A DNA stretch of 18,187 nucleotides from an uncultured bacterium (GTDB taxonomy: Bacteria; Verrucomicrobiota; Verrucomicrobiia; Opitutales; Intestinicryptomonadaceae), in the NCBI GenBank assembly GCA_905214995.1, contig CAJMOT010000036.1, positions 1 to 18,187 on the forward strand. The letters run 5' to 3'. Shown here piece after piece: positions 1-6,929 of the stretch. Position 1 is the stretch's first letter; the number at the start of each line of letters is the position of its first letter. The notes under the pieces were generated by a model. The model ran no database searches and was not told the DNA's origin. It saw only the letters and a list, made by a program, of their open reading frames with translations. Position numbers and translations under genes: made by a program.

Positions 1-49
1 CTGGTATATTTCAAAGATGTGGTGATGAAAAAGCGAGTATTCAGCAGTG

Positions 50-93
50 AAAACAGGGGGCAGACCGCAAACGCTGCGGAAGCCCCCTGTTTT
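50..93. terminator. Hairpin terminator at the 3' side of the cstA-like gene
   Basis: A perfect 12-bp stem pairs 50-61 (AAAACAGGGGGC) with 82-93 (GCCCCCTGTTTT). The 20-base loop holds a smaller CCGCA/TGCGG stem. Thymines follow or end the stem on both strands, so it can stop the leftward cstA transcript, whose stop codon is at 117, and also any rightward gene entering from the left edge. The bidirectional role is inferred from symmetry. Confidence 0.8.
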
Positions 94-116
94 TGCCTGC
101 CGGTTTTCAAGCGGGC

Positions 117-1574
117 CTATTCGCCCAGCTTCCAGCCTGACGCCCCGAGCTTCCTCACGACAGAAGCCAACACTATCGTGAGAATGGCAGCTATTGCGTA
201 CGATACGTTCAGGTCGAGCCCGAATCCCACGGGGCCGCCGTGCGCGGGCGAAATCCACAGTATGTAGGAAATGACGATGAAAGTCATGAACATCGCGGGA
301 ATCAGCGCAACGCCTCCGCTTTTGCCCTGCCTGTAAAGCCAGACCGCCGACGCGCTGAGCGTGGCCGAAGCGAGCACTTGATTGCCCCATGCGAAATAGT
401 TCCAGAGCTGGGCGAAGCTGCTCGCGCTGACGTTCGACCACGCCAAGAGCAATGACACGACGATTATTATGGGCGTGCACAAGACTATCCTCTTGGAAAG
501 CCGCTTTTGGGGCATTCCGATAATTTCCGCAAGGCTCATGCGCAGGCTGCGCATGGCGGTGTCGCCCGACGTAATTGCCAGTATAACGACGCCGAGCAGG
601 GTGATGGATCCCACCCAGTCCCCGAGAAAATACTTTGCGATGTCGGAGAGCACCCATGTGGCGTTCTCGTCCATCTTTTCGGGGAAGAGATTGTATATGG
701 CGAGCCCCGCCGCGGCCCAAATCATCGCAATGGCGCCTTCGACTATCATCATGCCGTAAAAGGCGGATCTCCCCTGGCGCTCGGATTTCATGGTGCGCGC
801 GATAATCGGCGACTGCGTCGCGTGGAAGCCGGAAATTATCCCGCAGGCGATGGTGACGAAGAGCAGCGGGACGACCGGATGCCCGTTTTCGGCGGTCCAC
901 ATCTTTTCCTTGAATCCCGCAGTTTCAGTCAGGACGGACGGCTCGCGCATGGCGTATGCCACGACTGCGACGCACACCGCAACGGTTCCCGCGAGCAAGA
1001 GCGCGCCGAAGGCGGGATATATCTTGCCGATGATCTTGTCTATCGGAAATATCGTAGAGCATATATAATACAGAAATATGCCGACGACCGCAAACCAGAA
1101 AATCGGGACTTCCGGCATCATGGAGTCTATAATCTGCGCGGGAATATTCACGAAGACCGCCACGACGAGCAGCAAAAGCAAAATCATGAAGGCGGAGAAA
1201 ATCCCGTAGAATTTCTTTCCGAGATTCATCTTCACGAGCGCCGGCAAATTGGCTCCGCCGTGGCGCATTGACATCATTCCCGAGATGAAGTCGTGCGTGG
1301 CGCCCGCTATCACGTTGCCTATCGGGATTACGACGAACACTATCGTCCCGAATTTTATGCCGAGAATCACTCCTATCACGGGGCCGACTCCCGCTATGTT
1401 GAGCAGCTGGATAAGCATGTTCTTCCAGTGCGGGAGGCACACGTAGTCCACCCCGTCGAATTTCGCTATGGCGGGCGTTTCCCTGTCGTCGGGGGCTATC
1501 ATTTTTTCTATGAACCTCCCGTAGGTCATATAGCCGGCTACGAGCAGAATTATTCCCAATAAAAATAGAGTCAT
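117..1574 (-). CDS. cstA: CstA-family carbon starvation protein (peptide/pyruvate transporter type)
   Basis: A 485-residue polytopic membrane protein with about a dozen hydrophobic segments. The CstA signature is clear near the N-terminus: LLNIAGVGPVIGVILG at about residues 57-72, then GNVIAGATHDFISGMMSMRH with GGANLP. Family members such as E. coli CstA and BtsT import pyruvate or peptides when carbon is scarce. The E. coli proteins are about 700 residues; this matches the shorter class of about 480 residues common in anaerobes and Bacteroidetes-like bacteria, so it is not a truncation. Its substrate cannot be told from sequence. The ATG at 1574 begins a normal first membrane helix. No strong Shine-Dalgarno is seen. 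It is a single-gene unit with a promoter at 1622-1650 and a hairpin terminator at 50-93. Confidence 0.9.
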   Translation of the reverse strand: MTLFLLGIILLVAGYMTYGRFIEKMIAPDDRETPAIAKFDGVDYVCLPHWKNMLIQLLNIAGVGPVIGVILGIKFGTIVFVVIPIGNVIAGATHDFISGMMSMRHGGANLPALVKMNLGKKFYGIFSAFMILLLLLVVAVFVNIPAQIIDSMMPEVPIFWFAVVGIFLYYICSTIFPIDKIIGKIYPAFGALLLAGTVAVCVAVVAYAMREPSVLTETAGFKEKMWTAENGHPVVPLLFVTIACGIISGFHATQSPIIARTMKSERQGRSAFYGMMIVEGAIAMIWAAAGLAIYNLFPEKMDENATWVLSDIAKYFLGDWVGSITLLGVVILAITSGDTAMRSLRMSLAEIIGMPQKRLSKRIVLCTPIIIVVSLLLAWSNVSASSFAQLWNYFAWGNQVLASATLSASAVWLYRQGKSGGVALIPAMFMTFIVISYILWISPAHGGPVGFGLDLNVSYAIAAILTIVLASVVRKLGASGWKLGE

Positions 1575-1612
1575 ATGCGCATGAAAGCGTTTTCCGGAGA
1601 ATTGGGAAAACG

Positions 1613-1634
1613 CGGGAAAACATACAATTTCCCG
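1613..1634. promoter_or_regulatory. Operator-like inverted repeat over the cstA -10 box
   Basis: CGGGAAA (1613-1619) and TTTCCCG (1628-1634) form a perfect 7-bp inverted repeat with an 8-base spacer. The spacer contains the predicted -10 hexamer. A further GGGAAAAC copy begins at 1604. A protein bound here would block polymerase, so repression is the simplest reading. The regulator is unknown. Confidence 0.4.
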
Positions 1635-1650
1635 ACGGAAAAATTGTCAA
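1622..1650 (-). promoter_or_regulatory. Sigma-70-type promoter for the cstA-like gene
   Basis: On the minus strand, a perfect -35 TTGACA (1645-1650) is followed after exactly 17 bases by TTGTAT (1622-1627), a weaker -10 that matches three of six consensus bases. The predicted start lies near 1615, giving a leader of about 40 bases before the ATG at 1574. Confidence 0.5.
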
Positions 1651-1818
1651 GGATAATGCCCGCGCTCTGCGGGAAAATATTTATGAAGATCCGATTTTCG
1701 AGGATATTGGCCTCCCTCGGCATCTTGCGGCGGGAGCCTTCCCCGAATGGGGCCGACCGCCGGCATCGGGTTTTGCGCTTCGCTTTCCGCGCATGACGCC
1801 TTCGCGCGGGAAGCCTAC

Positions 1819-1843
1819 AAAAGGCGGAAATAAAAAATCCGCC
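1819..1843 (-). terminator. Weak terminator candidate after tsaE
   Basis: Read leftwards, GGCGGA (1843-1838) pairs with TCCGCC (1828-1823) across a 9-base T-rich loop, and TTTT follows. It lies about 85 bases past the tsaE stop. The short stem keeps confidence modest. Confidence 0.35.
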
Positions 1844-1925
1844 GCGACAGCCGCGCGCGCTTCCAAGCGCGTTAGCGTTAGGCGGCGGTATCTGCGGACG
1901 CCGAAATCCCGGGAGGGATTTTCGC

Positions 1926-2375
1926 CTAATCGGCGAGCCTCACGAGATGTCTTCCGTCCGCGCCTATCGAGAACGCCAGGCGCGCGCCGATTTCCGGCAG
2001 AGCGGGCTCCACGGCTTCCGGCCACTCGACGCACAAAATCCGCGGCGGCGGCGCAACCTCGTCCACGAGAAGGTAGTCGAACGCCTCCGGCGACGAAAGC
2101 CTGTATGCGTCTATGTGCGCGAGCTTCCCTCCGGCGGGAATTTCGTAAACGCAAAACACGTTAAACGACGGGCTCTTCACCGTCTCGGAGATTCCGAGCC
2201 CCCTCGCGATTCCCTTTACGAAATTCGTCTTGCCGGTCCCGAGATCCCCCGAGAGCGAAATTGCGAAATCCGCCGGCAAGGTTCGGGCGAAATCCGCCGC
2301 GAACTCCGAAGCTTCGGCGGCGGACGAACTGGCAAATCCCGCGCGCAGCCGGCGCATCGCCCCGTCAAAGTCCAT
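1926..2375 (-). CDS. tsaE: TsaE, ATPase of the tRNA t6A-modification complex
   Basis: A 149-residue cytoplasmic P-loop ATPase, the usual length for the family. The Walker A motif GDLGTGKT is at residues 43-50, followed by the family's KSPSFNV stretch (67-73), HIDAYRL (87-93) and VEWPE (116-120). With TsaB and TsaD it supports threonylcarbamoylation of A37 in ANN-decoding tRNAs; neither partner is in the window. The start codon overlaps the stop of the upstream aminotransferase by one base (TGATG), so the two are very likely cotranscribed and translationally coupled. The ATG at 2375 leaves about 40 residues before Walker A, which fits the family. Confidence 0.93.
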   Translation of the reverse strand: MDFDGAMRRLRAGFASSSAAEASEFAADFARTLPADFAISLSGDLGTGKTNFVKGIARGLGISETVKSPSFNVFCVYEIPAGGKLAHIDAYRLSSPEAFDYLLVDEVAPPPRILCVEWPEAVEPALPEIGARLAFSIGADGRHLVRLAD

Positions 2376-3553
2376 CAGACGCGCGCGCAGAATTTTGCCA
2401 TGCGCTCGAGGCCCTTTTGAATGGTCTCGTCGGAAACCGCGTAGCTGAATCTCACATTTTCGTCGGAACCGAAAGCTATTCCCGGGACGACCGCTACGAG
2501 CTCCTCTTCCAGGAGTTTGGAGCAGAAATCCGCCGAAGACAGCCCGAAGGACGATATGTTCGGGAAAAGGTAGAACGCCCCCTGAGCCCTGCGGCAGAAC
2601 ACGCCGTCTATCGAATTGAGCCCTTGCAATAGGGCGAGCCTGCGGCGGTCGAAACTTTTCCTCATCTCCGCCACGGCCTCGTCTGCGAGTTTTTCGTTTT
2701 CCAACGCGGCAAGCGCCCCGAACTGCGCGAAGGAGGTGGCGTTGGAAGCCGTCTGGCTCTGCAAGTCGGCCGCGGCTTTTGCTATCGCGTCGGGCGCGCA
2801 GAGGGTTCCGAGCCTCCAGCCCGTCATCGAATACGCCTTGCTGAATCCGGATACCACTATCGTCCGCTCCATTGCCTCGTCGGAGAGGCTCGCGGGGCTG
2901 ACGGCCTCGACGCCGTCGTATGCGAGGGTGGAATAAATTTCGTCGCTCATTATGAGCAGATCGCGCTCGACCGCAAATCCTGCGATTTTTTGGAGCTCTT
3001 CCCTCGAATACACCGCCCCCGTGGGATTGGAAGGGCTCGTCAAAATTATGAGTTTGGTCCTGTCAGTTACGGCGTCTGCGAGCTGCTCGACGGTGACTTT
3101 GAAGTCCGCCGCGTCCGTGGCCTTTACGAAAACGGGAACTCCGCCGGCAAGCTTCACCATTTCCGGATAGCTCACCCAATAGGGCGCGGGAATTATCACT
3201 TCGTCGCCGGGGGATATGGTCGCCATTATCGCCAAATAGCAGCTGAATTTTCCCCCGGGGCTGACTATGAAATTCGACGCCGCGCGCCTGATTCCCCTGC
3301 GTTCGGCATAATGTGATGCGAGGGCTTCGCGCAGGGCCGGCAGCCCCGCCGAGGGCAGATATTTTGTTTTGCCCGCCTCTATCGCCTTTATGCAGGCTTC
3401 TTTTATGAAATCCGGCGTGTCGAAATCGGGCTCTCCCGCCCCGAATCCGCAGACATCCTTTCCTTCCGCCTTAAGCTTTTTGGCCTTCGCGTCGACCGCG
3501 AGCGTCGGCGAAGGGGATATGTTTCTTGCCCATGTTGAGAGTGGATTCTTCAT
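2375..3553 (-). CDS. Class I PLP-dependent aminotransferase (aspartate aminotransferase Ib type)
   Basis: A 392-residue fold-type I aminotransferase. Visible landmarks are GAGEPDFDTP near residue 38, SPSNPTG with the PLP-contacting Asn at 176, SDEIY (203-207) with the ring-nitrogen Asp204, SGFSKAYSMTGWRLG (235-249) with the Schiff-base Lys239, and NVRFSYA with the substrate-carboxylate Arg368. The pattern is that of the Ib aspartate aminotransferases, several of which also use prephenate or other acidic or aromatic substrates, so the exact substrate is open. It is cytoplasmic, first gene of a two-gene unit with tsaE. No Shine-Dalgarno is visible before the ATG at 3553; the leader is AT-rich, which may serve instead. 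Confidence 0.93.
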   Translation of the reverse strand: MKNPLSTWARNISPSPTLAVDAKAKKLKAEGKDVCGFGAGEPDFDTPDFIKEACIKAIEAGKTKYLPSAGLPALREALASHYAERRGIRRAASNFIVSPGGKFSCYLAIMATISPGDEVIIPAPYWVSYPEMVKLAGGVPVFVKATDAADFKVTVEQLADAVTDRTKLIILTSPSNPTGAVYSREELQKIAGFAVERDLLIMSDEIYSTLAYDGVEAVSPASLSDEAMERTIVVSGFSKAYSMTGWRLGTLCAPDAIAKAAADLQSQTASNATSFAQFGALAALENEKLADEAVAEMRKSFDRRRLALLQGLNSIDGVFCRRAQGAFYLFPNISSFGLSSADFCSKLLEEELVAVVPGIAFGSDENVRFSYAVSDETIQKGLERMAKFCARV

Positions 3554-3616
3554 AATCGATTAAAGAAGTTTTTAAATTTTGGGCTTTATTCAAATATATT
3601 CTCCATAAAACGCAAA

Positions 3617-3645
3617 ATCCTACAAATTTGTACATATTTTTTCAA
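3617..3645 (-). promoter_or_regulatory. Candidate promoter of the aminotransferase-tsaE unit
   Basis: On the minus strand, TTGAAA (3640-3645) and TAGGAT (3617-3622) are separated by 17 bases. The gene starts at 3553, so the leader would be about 55 bases. A second possible -10, TATATT, lies closer to the gene at 3593-3598 but has no good -35. Which one is used cannot be decided by eye. Confidence 0.35.
3621..3632. promoter_or_regulatory. Operator-like 12-bp palindrome
   Basis: TACAAATTTGTA is a perfect 12-bp palindrome that overlaps the predicted -10 box and spacer of the leftward promoter. This placement and symmetry suit a dimeric repressor, but the regulator is unknown. Confidence 0.35.
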
Positions 3646-3697
3646 ATGTTGCGGCGAATGAGAAATTGACATGCGGTTTTTGACGGTCTTCCGCTTC

Positions 3698-3749
3698 CGC
3701 GGGCGCGACGCCTCTTGCGGAAAGCCGCTTTTGCCGCGTCGCGCCCGCG
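3698..3749. repeat. Large GC-rich inverted repeat (14-bp arms)
   Basis: CGCGGGCGCGACGC (3698-3711) is perfectly complementary to GCGTCGCGCCCGCG (3736-3749) across a 24-base loop that has its own small GCGG/CCGC stem. It lies 146 bases past the nhaD stop and has no T tract on either strand, so it does not look like a classical terminator. A REP-like or mRNA 3'-end-stabilising element is possible. Confidence 0.6.
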
Positions 3750-3828
3750 CGCGACATCCGGAAAATATTGCGCAAGGCAATTTGGCGCGGCGCGATTCTC
3801 AGATACGGTTTATAAGCCTCCTTTTTCG

Positions 3829-3842
3829 CGTCGCGCGCGACG
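3829..3842. repeat. 14-bp palindrome sharing the GCGTCGCGC unit
   Basis: CGTCGCGCGCGACG is a perfect palindrome. It shares the GTCGCGC core with the arms of the large inverted repeat about 80 bases to the left. A further perfect 12-bp palindrome, ATCGGCGCCGAT, follows at 3866-3877 just before the end of nhaD. Function unknown. Confidence 0.45.
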
Positions 3843-3894
3843 GTTTCGGGCCTGATTTTCCTTCGATCGGCGCCGATGCGCCCGCGCAGTCATA

Positions 3895-5325
3895 TCATAT
3901 CCGCCCCAGGATTAGGTTTTGGAGGACATATATCCCGATGCCCGAGAAATAGCCTATCAGCGCGAGCAGGGAGATTTTTTTCAGGTACCAGGCGAACGTT
4001 ATTTTTTCTATGCCCATTACGACCACGCCCGCGGCGGAGCCTATGATAAGTATGCTTCCGCCGACTCCCGCGCAGTACGCGAGAAGCTGCCAAAATGCGC
4101 CGTCTTGGGCGTAATAGGCGGCGTATGCGGGTTCGGCGGACGCGAGAACTTCCGCATGGGTCGGCATGTCGTACATTCCCATCGCCCCGGCGACGAGCGG
4201 GACATTGTCCACTATCGAGGACATCACGCCTATTATGGCGTTTATCACATAGACGTTGTGAACCTCCCTGTCGAGGAATTTTGAGACTTCGGCGAGCACG
4301 CCGACCGCCTGCAATGCGGAGACCGCCATTAGTATGCCGAGGAAAAATAGGATTGTCGAAAGGTCTATGCGCGCGAATACGTCGGAGATCCTGTGCTGTT
4401 GGGCCCGCGGAATGTCGGGGCGGCGGTCGTAGAGGATTTCCATGAAAATCCATATGGCGCCGAGCGCGAGCATAACGCCCATAAAGGGCGGAAGCCCGGT
4501 AATCGCCTTGAATACGGGTATGAATATGAGCCCCGACACGCCGAGGACGAATATGGACGTGCGTTCCGCAGGGGTTATAAGGGAGGCGGATTGCTCTTCG
4601 CGCGATATGGCGGGGGAGGCTGCGTCGGAATTGTCGAGGCTGAAAGTGAGCATCGCAAGCGGCGCCAGCATGGAAACGAGCGACGGCAGGAAAAGTTCCG
4701 TCATGAGCGCCGAGGTTGTGACATTTTCGTTTATCCATAGCATGATGGTCGTCACGTCGCCCGTCGGAGTCCACGCGCCTCCGCTGTTGGCCGCCAAGAT
4801 GACCATGCCGCAAAATATCCAACGCTCCCCTTTGTCGGGTATTATCTTGCGAAGAAGCATGGTTATTAGAATGGCCGTCGTGAGGTTGTCGAGTATTGCC
4901 GACATGAAAAACGTAAAGAACGAGAGAATCCAGAGGAGCTTGCGCTTGTTGCGCGTTTTGATTCTGCCGGTTATGCACGAGAACCCGCCGTGCACGTCTA
5001 TGAGCTCCACTATCGTCATCGCGCCTATCAGATAGAATATGATTTGGACATGCTCGCCGAGGTAGTGGATTATCTGGCTCTCGGATATGAATTTTATGCA
5101 CTGCTTGGCGGGCGGCAGGGCGGCGTATTCGGGATTTATCGAGAGAAATTGCGCGAAATCTTCGGCGTTGACGCCTTTGATTAGCGAGTCTCCGGCATAG
5201 ATATACATCACCCACAACGACATTCCGAGGGTGACGGCGACCGCCGCCTTGTTTATTTGAATTTTGTGTTCGAGCGCGATGAGAAGATAGCCGAGCGCGA
5301 ATGCCGACACCATTAAAGCAACCAT
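3895..5325 (-). CDS. nhaD: NhaD-type Na+/H+ antiporter
   Basis: A 476-residue integral membrane protein with about twelve hydrophobic segments. NhaD landmarks are present: SAILDNLTTAIL, then AANSGGAWTPTGDVTT, and near the C-terminus SSIVDNVPLVAG. The paired acidic Asp-Asn sites are typical of the ion-transporter superfamily and probably take part in ion binding. NhaD proteins exchange internal Na+ or Li+ for external H+ and support pH and salt homeostasis. The start at 5325 is well supported by AGGAGA at 5333-5338, seven bases before the ATG. It stands alone between the sigma-factor unit upstream and a GC-rich repeat region downstream. A 496-residue frame covering nearly the same span on the same strand is a composition artefact. 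Confidence 0.92.
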   Translation of the reverse strand: MVALMVSAFALGYLLIALEHKIQINKAAVAVTLGMSLWVMYIYAGDSLIKGVNAEDFAQFLSINPEYAALPPAKQCIKFISESQIIHYLGEHVQIIFYLIGAMTIVELIDVHGGFSCITGRIKTRNKRKLLWILSFFTFFMSAILDNLTTAILITMLLRKIIPDKGERWIFCGMVILAANSGGAWTPTGDVTTIMLWINENVTTSALMTELFLPSLVSMLAPLAMLTFSLDNSDAASPAISREEQSASLITPAERTSIFVLGVSGLIFIPVFKAITGLPPFMGVMLALGAIWIFMEILYDRRPDIPRAQQHRISDVFARIDLSTILFFLGILMAVSALQAVGVLAEVSKFLDREVHNVYVINAIIGVMSSIVDNVPLVAGAMGMYDMPTHAEVLASAEPAYAAYYAQDGAFWQLLAYCAGVGGSILIIGSAAGVVVMGIEKITFAWYLKKISLLALIGYFSGIGIYVLQNLILGRI

Positions 5326-5332
5326 ATGATAA

Positions 5333-5338
5333 TCTCCT
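5333..5338 (-). promoter_or_regulatory. Strong ribosome-binding site of nhaD
   Basis: AGGAGA on the minus strand, seven bases before the ATG at 5325. It fixes the start, and it is one of only a few good Shine-Dalgarno sequences in this window. Confidence 0.75.
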
Positions 5339-5517
5339 GTAATAGTTCTCTTGAAACCGAAAAAGGCGCAGAAAGTTCAACCTTAACGGGGGAAAGGGTC
5401 AAGCATTGTTTGCCGTTTTTTTTGCGATTGCGCGCATTCGTTTCGGAAGTTGGCGCATAAATAGCAAATTGCCCCGACCGTGCTCAAATGCCGAGGGTGA
5501 GGGGAAAAGTTTGTGAC

Positions 5518-5541
5518 AAAAAAACGCCCTCCAAACGGGCG
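5518..5541 (-). terminator. Rho-independent terminator of the sigma / anti-sigma unit
   Basis: Read leftwards, CGCCC (5541-5537) pairs with GGGCG (5529-5525) across a 7-base loop and is followed by seven thymines (5524-5518). It begins about 30 bases past the stop of the small membrane protein at 5572. Confidence 0.75.
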
Positions 5542-5571
5542 GAGCGGCGGGGCGCAATCGAGCTGCGGAAA

Positions 5572-6018
5572 TCAGAATATTGCGCCCGAAGACACCGGAA
5601 AGCTGTTTGAAACGTACCGCACGGAGGCGTCGTTTTCGGCATTCATCGGGGCTATCACCGGAGTTTCCGCGGATTTGCGCGCAGGGGACATCTCGTTGGA
5701 AGAAAAGGAGTATCCGACGCTCGGAAGCGGGGTTTTGGAGACGGCGGCGCTTATGCCGGAATCGCGGAAAACCGGAGAGCCTGCGGAATCGTTGCGGGAA
5801 AGGGAGGGCAGAAACAGAACCGCCGCCAACGCCGCCGCGCATATGGGGGCAAGCGCACCCGCGGATAACCCCCTGCCGGCGGCGCGGGGCTCTCGCACGA
5901 GCTTGCGCATCATCTTGGACTTCAGACGCTCGTCGAACTGCGCCCACTCTTCGGCGGTGGGGCGCTCGCATTTCTTGAGGCTCAGCAGGTCTTCAAGGGT
6001 CGGCTTTCGGTCTGGCAT
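5572..6018 (-). CDS. Small single-helix membrane protein, putative anti-sigma factor
   Basis: A 148-residue protein whose ATG (6018) lies two bases past the stop of the ECF sigma factor, so the two are surely translated together. The N-terminal 45 residues are polar and include PTLEDLLSLKKCERPTAEEW (residues 6-25). One membrane helix follows at about 51-70, and then a Ser/Pro/Ala-rich tail of about 78 residues. This cytoplasmic-helix-periplasmic layout and the gene order are typical of anti-sigma factors. The HxxxCxxC zinc motif of the ZAS class is absent. The PTLEDLL...ERP..EEWAQF pattern resembles small proteins I associate with Verrucomicrobia, but I know of no proven function. A longer 274-residue frame exists, but its upstream part overlaps the sigma gene and is not credible. 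Confidence 0.72.
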   Translation of the reverse strand: MPDRKPTLEDLLSLKKCERPTAEEWAQFDERLKSKMMRKLVREPRAAGRGLSAGALAPICAAALAAVLFLPSLSRNDSAGSPVFRDSGISAAVSKTPLPSVGYSFSSNEMSPARKSAETPVIAPMNAENDASVRYVSNSFPVSSGAIF

Positions 6019-6020
6019 GG

Positions 6021-6647
6021 TCAGCTTATATAATCTTTCAGGAGGGATTGGAGCTGCTGCTTGGCGTAGTGCAGCCTGGTTCTCACCGTGGCTGGCGTGG
6101 TGCCCGTGATTTCGGCGATTTCCTGGTGGCTCAACCCCTCTATTTCGTAAAGAATAACAACCGTTCTGTGCTTTATAGACAAAGACTGCAAGGCTTCGTT
6201 CAATTTTTCCCTGATTTCCGAAAGCATGGCGGCCCTGCGCCCCCCGCAGTTGACGCTGAGCTTTTCGACGACTTCGGCTGAGGCCATTTCCTCGTCGGAG
6301 TTTTCGAAGCTGAAAAACCTGCGCATGCGCGAGCGTTTCAGGAAGGTGATGCCCATGTTGACGGCGATTCTGTACAGCCAAGTGTAAAAGGCGCACGAAC
6401 CCCTGAACGATCCTATGCTCGAAAAGGCTTTTATAAAGGCGTCCTGGACGATGTCCATGGCGTCTTCGCGGTTGCCGAGCATGTTGTAAACGACCCCGAA
6501 GAGCCTTTCGCGGTATTTGAGCGTAAGGGCGTCGAAAGCGGCCGTGTCGCCGTTCTTTACCCTTTCCACAAGGGCGGCGTCCGAATCTTCGGCGGGCCGC
6601 GATGCGGAAGCCGGCATCCCTGCCGCGTTTTCGTTTACAAGTTCCAT
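6021..6647 (-). CDS. ECF-type RNA polymerase sigma factor (sigma-70 family, RpoE-like)
   Basis: A 208-residue protein with only regions 2 and 4 of sigma-70, as in ECF sigma factors. Region 2 spans about residues 39-107: FDALTLKYRERLFGVVYNML, then EDAMDIVQDAFIKAF and the -10-reading FYTWLYRIAVNMGITFLKR. Region 4 lies at about 150-203 with the helix-turn-helix EGLSHQEIAEITGTTPATVR. The two are joined by a Ser/Glu-rich linker. An N-terminal tail of about 24 residues precedes region 2. ECF factors redirect RNA polymerase to stress or envelope genes and are usually held by a membrane anti-sigma factor, here probably the next gene. The efflux operon is divergent upstream, but no ECF promoter motif was established there. 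Confidence 0.93.
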   Translation of the reverse strand: MELVNENAAGMPASASRPAEDSDAALVERVKNGDTAAFDALTLKYRERLFGVVYNMLGNREDAMDIVQDAFIKAFSSIGSFRGSCAFYTWLYRIAVNMGITFLKRSRMRRFFSFENSDEEMASAEVVEKLSVNCGGRRAAMLSEIREKLNEALQSLSIKHRTVVILYEIEGLSHQEIAEITGTTPATVRTRLHYAKQQLQSLLKDYIS

Positions 6648-6667
6648 CGCATTTGATTTTCTGAAAA

Positions 6668-6696
6668 ATTTTGGGCGAAGGTTTGCGGCATTACAA
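6668..6696 (-). promoter_or_regulatory. Candidate promoter of the ECF sigma operon
   Basis: On the minus strand, TTGTAA (6691-6696) and CAAAAT (6668-6673) are spaced by 17 bases, and a start near 6661 would leave a leader of about 14 bases. Each hexamer matches consensus only in part. Confidence 0.3.
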
Positions 6697-6809
6697 GCAT
6701 TTTATTTTGGCGCCTGCCCGTTTTTTCCCGTCAGCCTAAGCCCCCTTCCGCGCGGATTAAAATGAATGGGCGGCTCGGAAATTGCTTGCGGAAATTTGCG
6801 CGGACGATT

Positions 6810-6832
6810 CCCGCTTTTGCGGGTCGGTTTTT
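6810..6832 (+). terminator. T-tailed hairpin without an obvious upstream gene
   Basis: CCCGC (6810-6814) and GCGGG (6819-6823) flank a TTTT loop, and five thymines follow at 6828-6832. It has terminator form on the plus strand, but no plus-strand gene lies upstream in the window. It may end a short RNA or insulate the efflux promoter from read-through. Confidence 0.35.
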
Positions 6833-6884
6833 AAGGCCCGAAATTTTTACTTTTTGGCGGTTTCGGCGCGTGCAAAGTAATATA

Positions 6885-6929
6885 TTGACAAGCGCGGGGG
6901 AGTTCCGAAAATCCGTTCCTCATTATTAT
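6885..6929 (+). promoter_or_regulatory. Promoter region of the RND efflux operon
   Basis: A perfect -35 TTGACA lies at 6885-6890. With a 16-base spacer it pairs with GAAAAT (6907-6912). Alternatively TATTAT at 6924-6929, which matches five of six -10 bases, may be the real -10 with a poor -35. AGGA at 6951-6954, six bases before the ATG at 6961, is a good ribosome site. The exact start cannot be settled by eye. Confidence 0.4.

Larger units (their letters stand above)
1575..1925. other. Intergenic region between tsaE and the cstA-like gene (351 bp)
   Basis: No convincing gene is seen. The left end holds the leftward cstA promoter and an operator-like inverted repeat (1613-1650). The right half holds hairpins that could end the aminotransferase-tsaE transcript: GGCGGA/TCCGCC at 1823-1843, CGCGCTT/AAGCGCG just right of it, and AAATCCC/GGGATTT close to the tsaE stop. 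The stretch 1680-1800 shows only short, weak stems. Confidence 0.6.
3554..3894. other. Intergenic region between nhaD and the aminotransferase (341 bp)
   Basis: The region has two parts. The left part (3554-3660) is strongly AT-rich and carries the leftward aminotransferase promoter and a palindrome. The right part (about 3690-3880) is GC-rich and dominated by inverted repeats built from GCGTCGCGC-like units. No gene with plausible composition and no clear T-tailed terminator for nhaD was found. Confidence 0.6.

Noticed and set aside
1..50. Possible tail of a plus-strand gene (frame ending TGA at 48-50, GIFQRCGDEKASIQQ) directly before the terminator hairpin
   Set aside because: Only 15 codons are visible, another frame stops at 23-25, and nothing identifies the protein. 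The position before a terminator is suggestive but not sufficient.
3586..3780. 64-codon minus-strand frame upstream of the aminotransferase
   Set aside because: It covers the GC-rich inverted repeat and the AT-rich promoter, with mixed composition and no ribosome site.
3890..5380. 496-codon open frame on the same strand as nhaD
   Set aside because: Arg/His/Pro-rich composition without any fold or motif. It is the usual out-of-frame shadow of a GC3-rich gene, and nhaD is unambiguous.
6880..6920. GGAAC-type ECF promoter on the minus strand (two GGAAC copies in the sigma upstream region)
   Set aside because: No downstream TCTGA/GTC element at a correct 16-17-base distance, and the start would be over 200 bases from the sigma gene. 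Two pentamers alone are weak evidence for autoregulation.
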